Of a stretch of 64,000 bases of DNA, positions 62,884 to 64,000 are shown one piece after another. Source of the DNA: Mucilaginibacter jinjuensis (GTDB lineage: Bacteria; Bacteroidota; Bacteroidia; Sphingobacteriales; Sphingobacteriaceae); the NCBI RefSeq assembly GCF_028596025.1, contig NZ_CP117167.1, positions 5,642,001-5,706,000 of the forward strand, in the 5' to 3' direction. The notes under the pieces were generated by a model. It did not search any database. It was not told the origin of the DNA and saw nothing but the letters and a program-made list of their open reading frames with translations. Both the position numbers and the translations under genes were made by a program. Numbering within the stretch: position 1 is the first letter of the stretch; every line of letters begins with the position of its first letter.

Positions 62884-62912
62884 AAAGTCTAACAGAAATG
62901 TTAGGCTTTTTT
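62884..62912 (+). terminator. Terminator after second tRNA-Val
   Basis: Stem AAGTCTAACA / TGTTAGGCTT with GAAA loop and T-run, the same hairpin as at 38519-38547 with one base changed. Confidence 0.85.
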
Positions 62913-62921
62913 GGTTTAAGA

Positions 62922-63012
62922 TATTTTTAGCTCAGCTGTTCAGAGCATCCCGATTTTACATCGGGAGTGGTCACTGTCCCGATAGCTATCGGGACGAACC
63001 CAGTAGTTCCCA
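62922..63012 (+). pseudogene. Degenerate tRNA-Val-like copy with palindrome in the T loop
   Basis: D arm (TTAGCTCAGCTGTTCAGAGC), expanded anticodon arm and intact 3' end (CGAACCCAGTAGTTCCCA), but a 20-bp perfect palindrome, GTCCCGATAGCTATCGGGAC (62976-62995), replaces the GTT of the T arm. The acceptor 5' strand does not pair. Followed by the second terminator type (63019-63054). Confidence 0.7.
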
Positions 63013-63018
63013 CTTTTG

Positions 63019-63054
63019 AGAAAGCCTTTCAGAGAAATCTGAGAGGCTTTTTAT
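63019..63054 (+). terminator. Terminator of the second tRNA-Val locus
   Basis: AAAGCCTTTCAGA / TCTGAGAGGCTTT hairpin with GAAA loop and T-run; nearly the same as at 38401-38440. Also ends at the recO stop on the other strand. Confidence 0.8.
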
Positions 63055-63060
63055 TTATAA

Positions 63061-63786
63061 TCAGCTCAGCACCTCTTCCAATATCTCGGCCGAACGGATA
63101 TTGCCAAAGCCTTCTACATGCTGGGCATAATAATCCATTAGTTTATTGATCAAATACCTTCGCTCATCGTTCGAGAGTTTGAGTTCATGCATATCATCAT
63201 AGCCATATTTTAAAAGTTCACTGAAATGCTGCGTATGCGGTTGCGACAGATATTGCCTGCCTTCGGGCTTGTAACGGATAAACACACCGTCTTTCATGTC
63301 GAAATAATCGCAATCTATTGTATTAGTATCGTCCGGGTAGAAACCAAGGTAACGGGTTAGGCCAATCAGGAATACAAGATGAAAGTTCACCAACTGACTT
63401 GAGCGGTGATCCAACCATTCGATAGAATGAAATATATAATCGAACAACTGCTCATCGGGCGATTGCATTTTCACCGACTTATATACCACTTCATTCAAAA
63501 ACATTACCATACTGCTTTTCACCACATCATAAGGGATGCTTTGCAGAACGGGCACACTCTTTAATTCTTTAATGCGCTGCACCGTATCGTATCCTTTATG
63601 ATAAACTACCATATCCAACAGGTGCAGGGGCTGCAGCATATTGCGCGATATTTTAGCCTTTGGCTTTTTAATACCGTTGATAATGTATGATTGCATACCG
63701 AATTTTTCGGTAAACATCTGTACAATTACGCTGCTCTCCTGGTAGTCGGTCACCTTAAAAACTATTCCGCGGGTTTTGTGCAGCAT
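63061..63786 (-). CDS. recO: DNA repair protein RecO
   Basis: 241 residues. The N-terminal OB-fold opens with HKTRGIVFKVTDYQESSVIVQMFTEKFG, then SYIINGIKKPKAK and PLHLLDMVVYHK; the helical C-terminal domain has LVNFHLVFLIGLTRYLGFYPD. The cysteine zinc ligands are absent, as in many Bacteroidota RecO. Loads RecA with RecR at gaps. Four bases after the diacylglycerol kinase stop. Confidence 0.93.
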   Translation of the reverse strand: MLHKTRGIVFKVTDYQESSVIVQMFTEKFGMQSYIINGIKKPKAKISRNMLQPLHLLDMVVYHKGYDTVQRIKELKSVPVLQSIPYDVVKSSMVMFLNEVVYKSVKMQSPDEQLFDYIFHSIEWLDHRSSQLVNFHLVFLIGLTRYLGFYPDDTNTIDCDYFDMKDGVFIRYKPEGRQYLSQPHTQHFSELLKYGYDDMHELKLSNDERRYLINKLMDYYAQHVEGFGNIRSAEILEEVLS

Positions 63787-63789
63787 GGG

Positions 63790-64000
63790 TTAAAACTTGG
63801 GGATAAAAATAATAGCACCTACAATGGCCGCAAAAATAGCGGTGATTAAAACAGCTGCTGCCGAAACATCCTTAATATGTCCGGCCTTTTCATTGTAACC
63901 CGGCGAAACCAGGTCGACCAGGATTTCGATAGCCGTATTTAGCAACTCTGTAGTTAATACCGATGCAATGCAGGCCACAATCCAGCACCACTCGGCAGTT
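63790..64000 (-). CDS. Diacylglycerol/undecaprenol kinase, DgkA family (partial, 5' end outside window)
   Basis: Open on the reverse strand from the window edge (TAEWCWIVACIASVLTTELLNTAIEILVDL, then SPGYNEKAGHIKDVSAAAVLITAIFAAIVGAIIFIPKF). The ELLNTAIE and KDVSAAAV motifs are the catalytic Glu and metal site of the DgkA/undecaprenol kinase family; small inner-membrane trimeric lipid kinase. The N-terminal helix is cut off by the window edge. Confidence 0.9.
   Translation of the reverse strand, partial: TAEWCWIVACIASVLTTELLNTAIEILVDLVSPGYNEKAGHIKDVSAAAVLITAIFAAIVGAIIFIPKF

Overview
The window looks like chromosomal DNA of a Bacteroidota soil or plant-associated bacterium, most likely Sphingobacteriaceae close to Mucilaginibacter or Pedobacter (inference). 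The grounds are a SusC/SusD pair, Bacteroidota-type promoters (TTTG, 19 bp, TAnnTTTG) in front of tRNA genes, near absence of Shine-Dalgarno sites, a soluble LuxR-type regulator beside a TPR histidine kinase, and many small REP-like intergenic hairpins. No integrase, transposase, phage gene, rRNA or CRISPR array was seen.

Region 1 (1-7.4 kb, minus strand) is the end of a surface-polysaccharide locus: a partial Wzx-type flippase, rfbF, a nucleotide-sugar dehydrogenase, a Wzz-like chain-length protein and a large SLBB (Wza-like) export protein, followed by a DUF2061-CysC fusion that makes PAPS.

Region 2 (7.5-16.9 kb) is the most striking part. It holds a lasso-peptide type RiPP cluster: an asparagine-synthetase-like cyclase without the glutaminase cysteine, a PqqD-like leader-binding protein (B1), a transglutaminase-like leader peptidase (B2), an ABC exporter (D), an HPr-kinase-like peptide kinase, a PAPS-type sulfotransferase, a SET-domain methyltransferase, an NTP_transf_5 nucleotidyltransferase and a GT2 glycosyltransferase. 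No precursor gene is recognisable inside it. A 64-residue peptide gene at 38.7-38.9 kb has a lasso-type leader, a Gly-to-Glu ring-sized start and a C-terminal Ser, and is offered as an orphan precursor candidate.

Region 3 (17-38 kb) is mixed: a small membrane protein and a STAND-like ATPase; a glutamine-synthetase-like ligase, a kinase and a HAD phosphatase in one operon between REP-rich gaps; a Tat-exported Nif3-like protein; a GT14 enzyme; a lipoprotein TPR histidine kinase divergent from a NarL-type regulator; a dicarboxylate symporter; a GT2-GT4 pair, a DUF5672 protein, an NAD-dependent epimerase family protein with a Crp-type regulator, a VOC protein and an Omp85-type barrel.

Region 4 (38.1-63.0 kb) is bounded by two identical tRNA-Val(UAC) genes in direct orientation, each next to degenerate tRNA-like copies and copies of the same two terminators. 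Most of it is a pectin utilisation locus: SusC, SusD, PL1, CE12, two CE8, GH28, a GH105 fusion, uxaB, uxaA and divergent uxaC, with a LacI-type regulator. The same 26-bp palindrome precedes the SusC operon and the GH28-uxaA operon, and a related palindrome precedes uxaC. Together the products would de-esterify and cut pectin outside, import oligogalacturonides, release galacturonate and convert it to 2-keto-3-deoxygluconate; the last two steps (KdgK, Eda) and a hexuronate permease are not in the window. RecO and a DgkA-type lipid kinase end the window.
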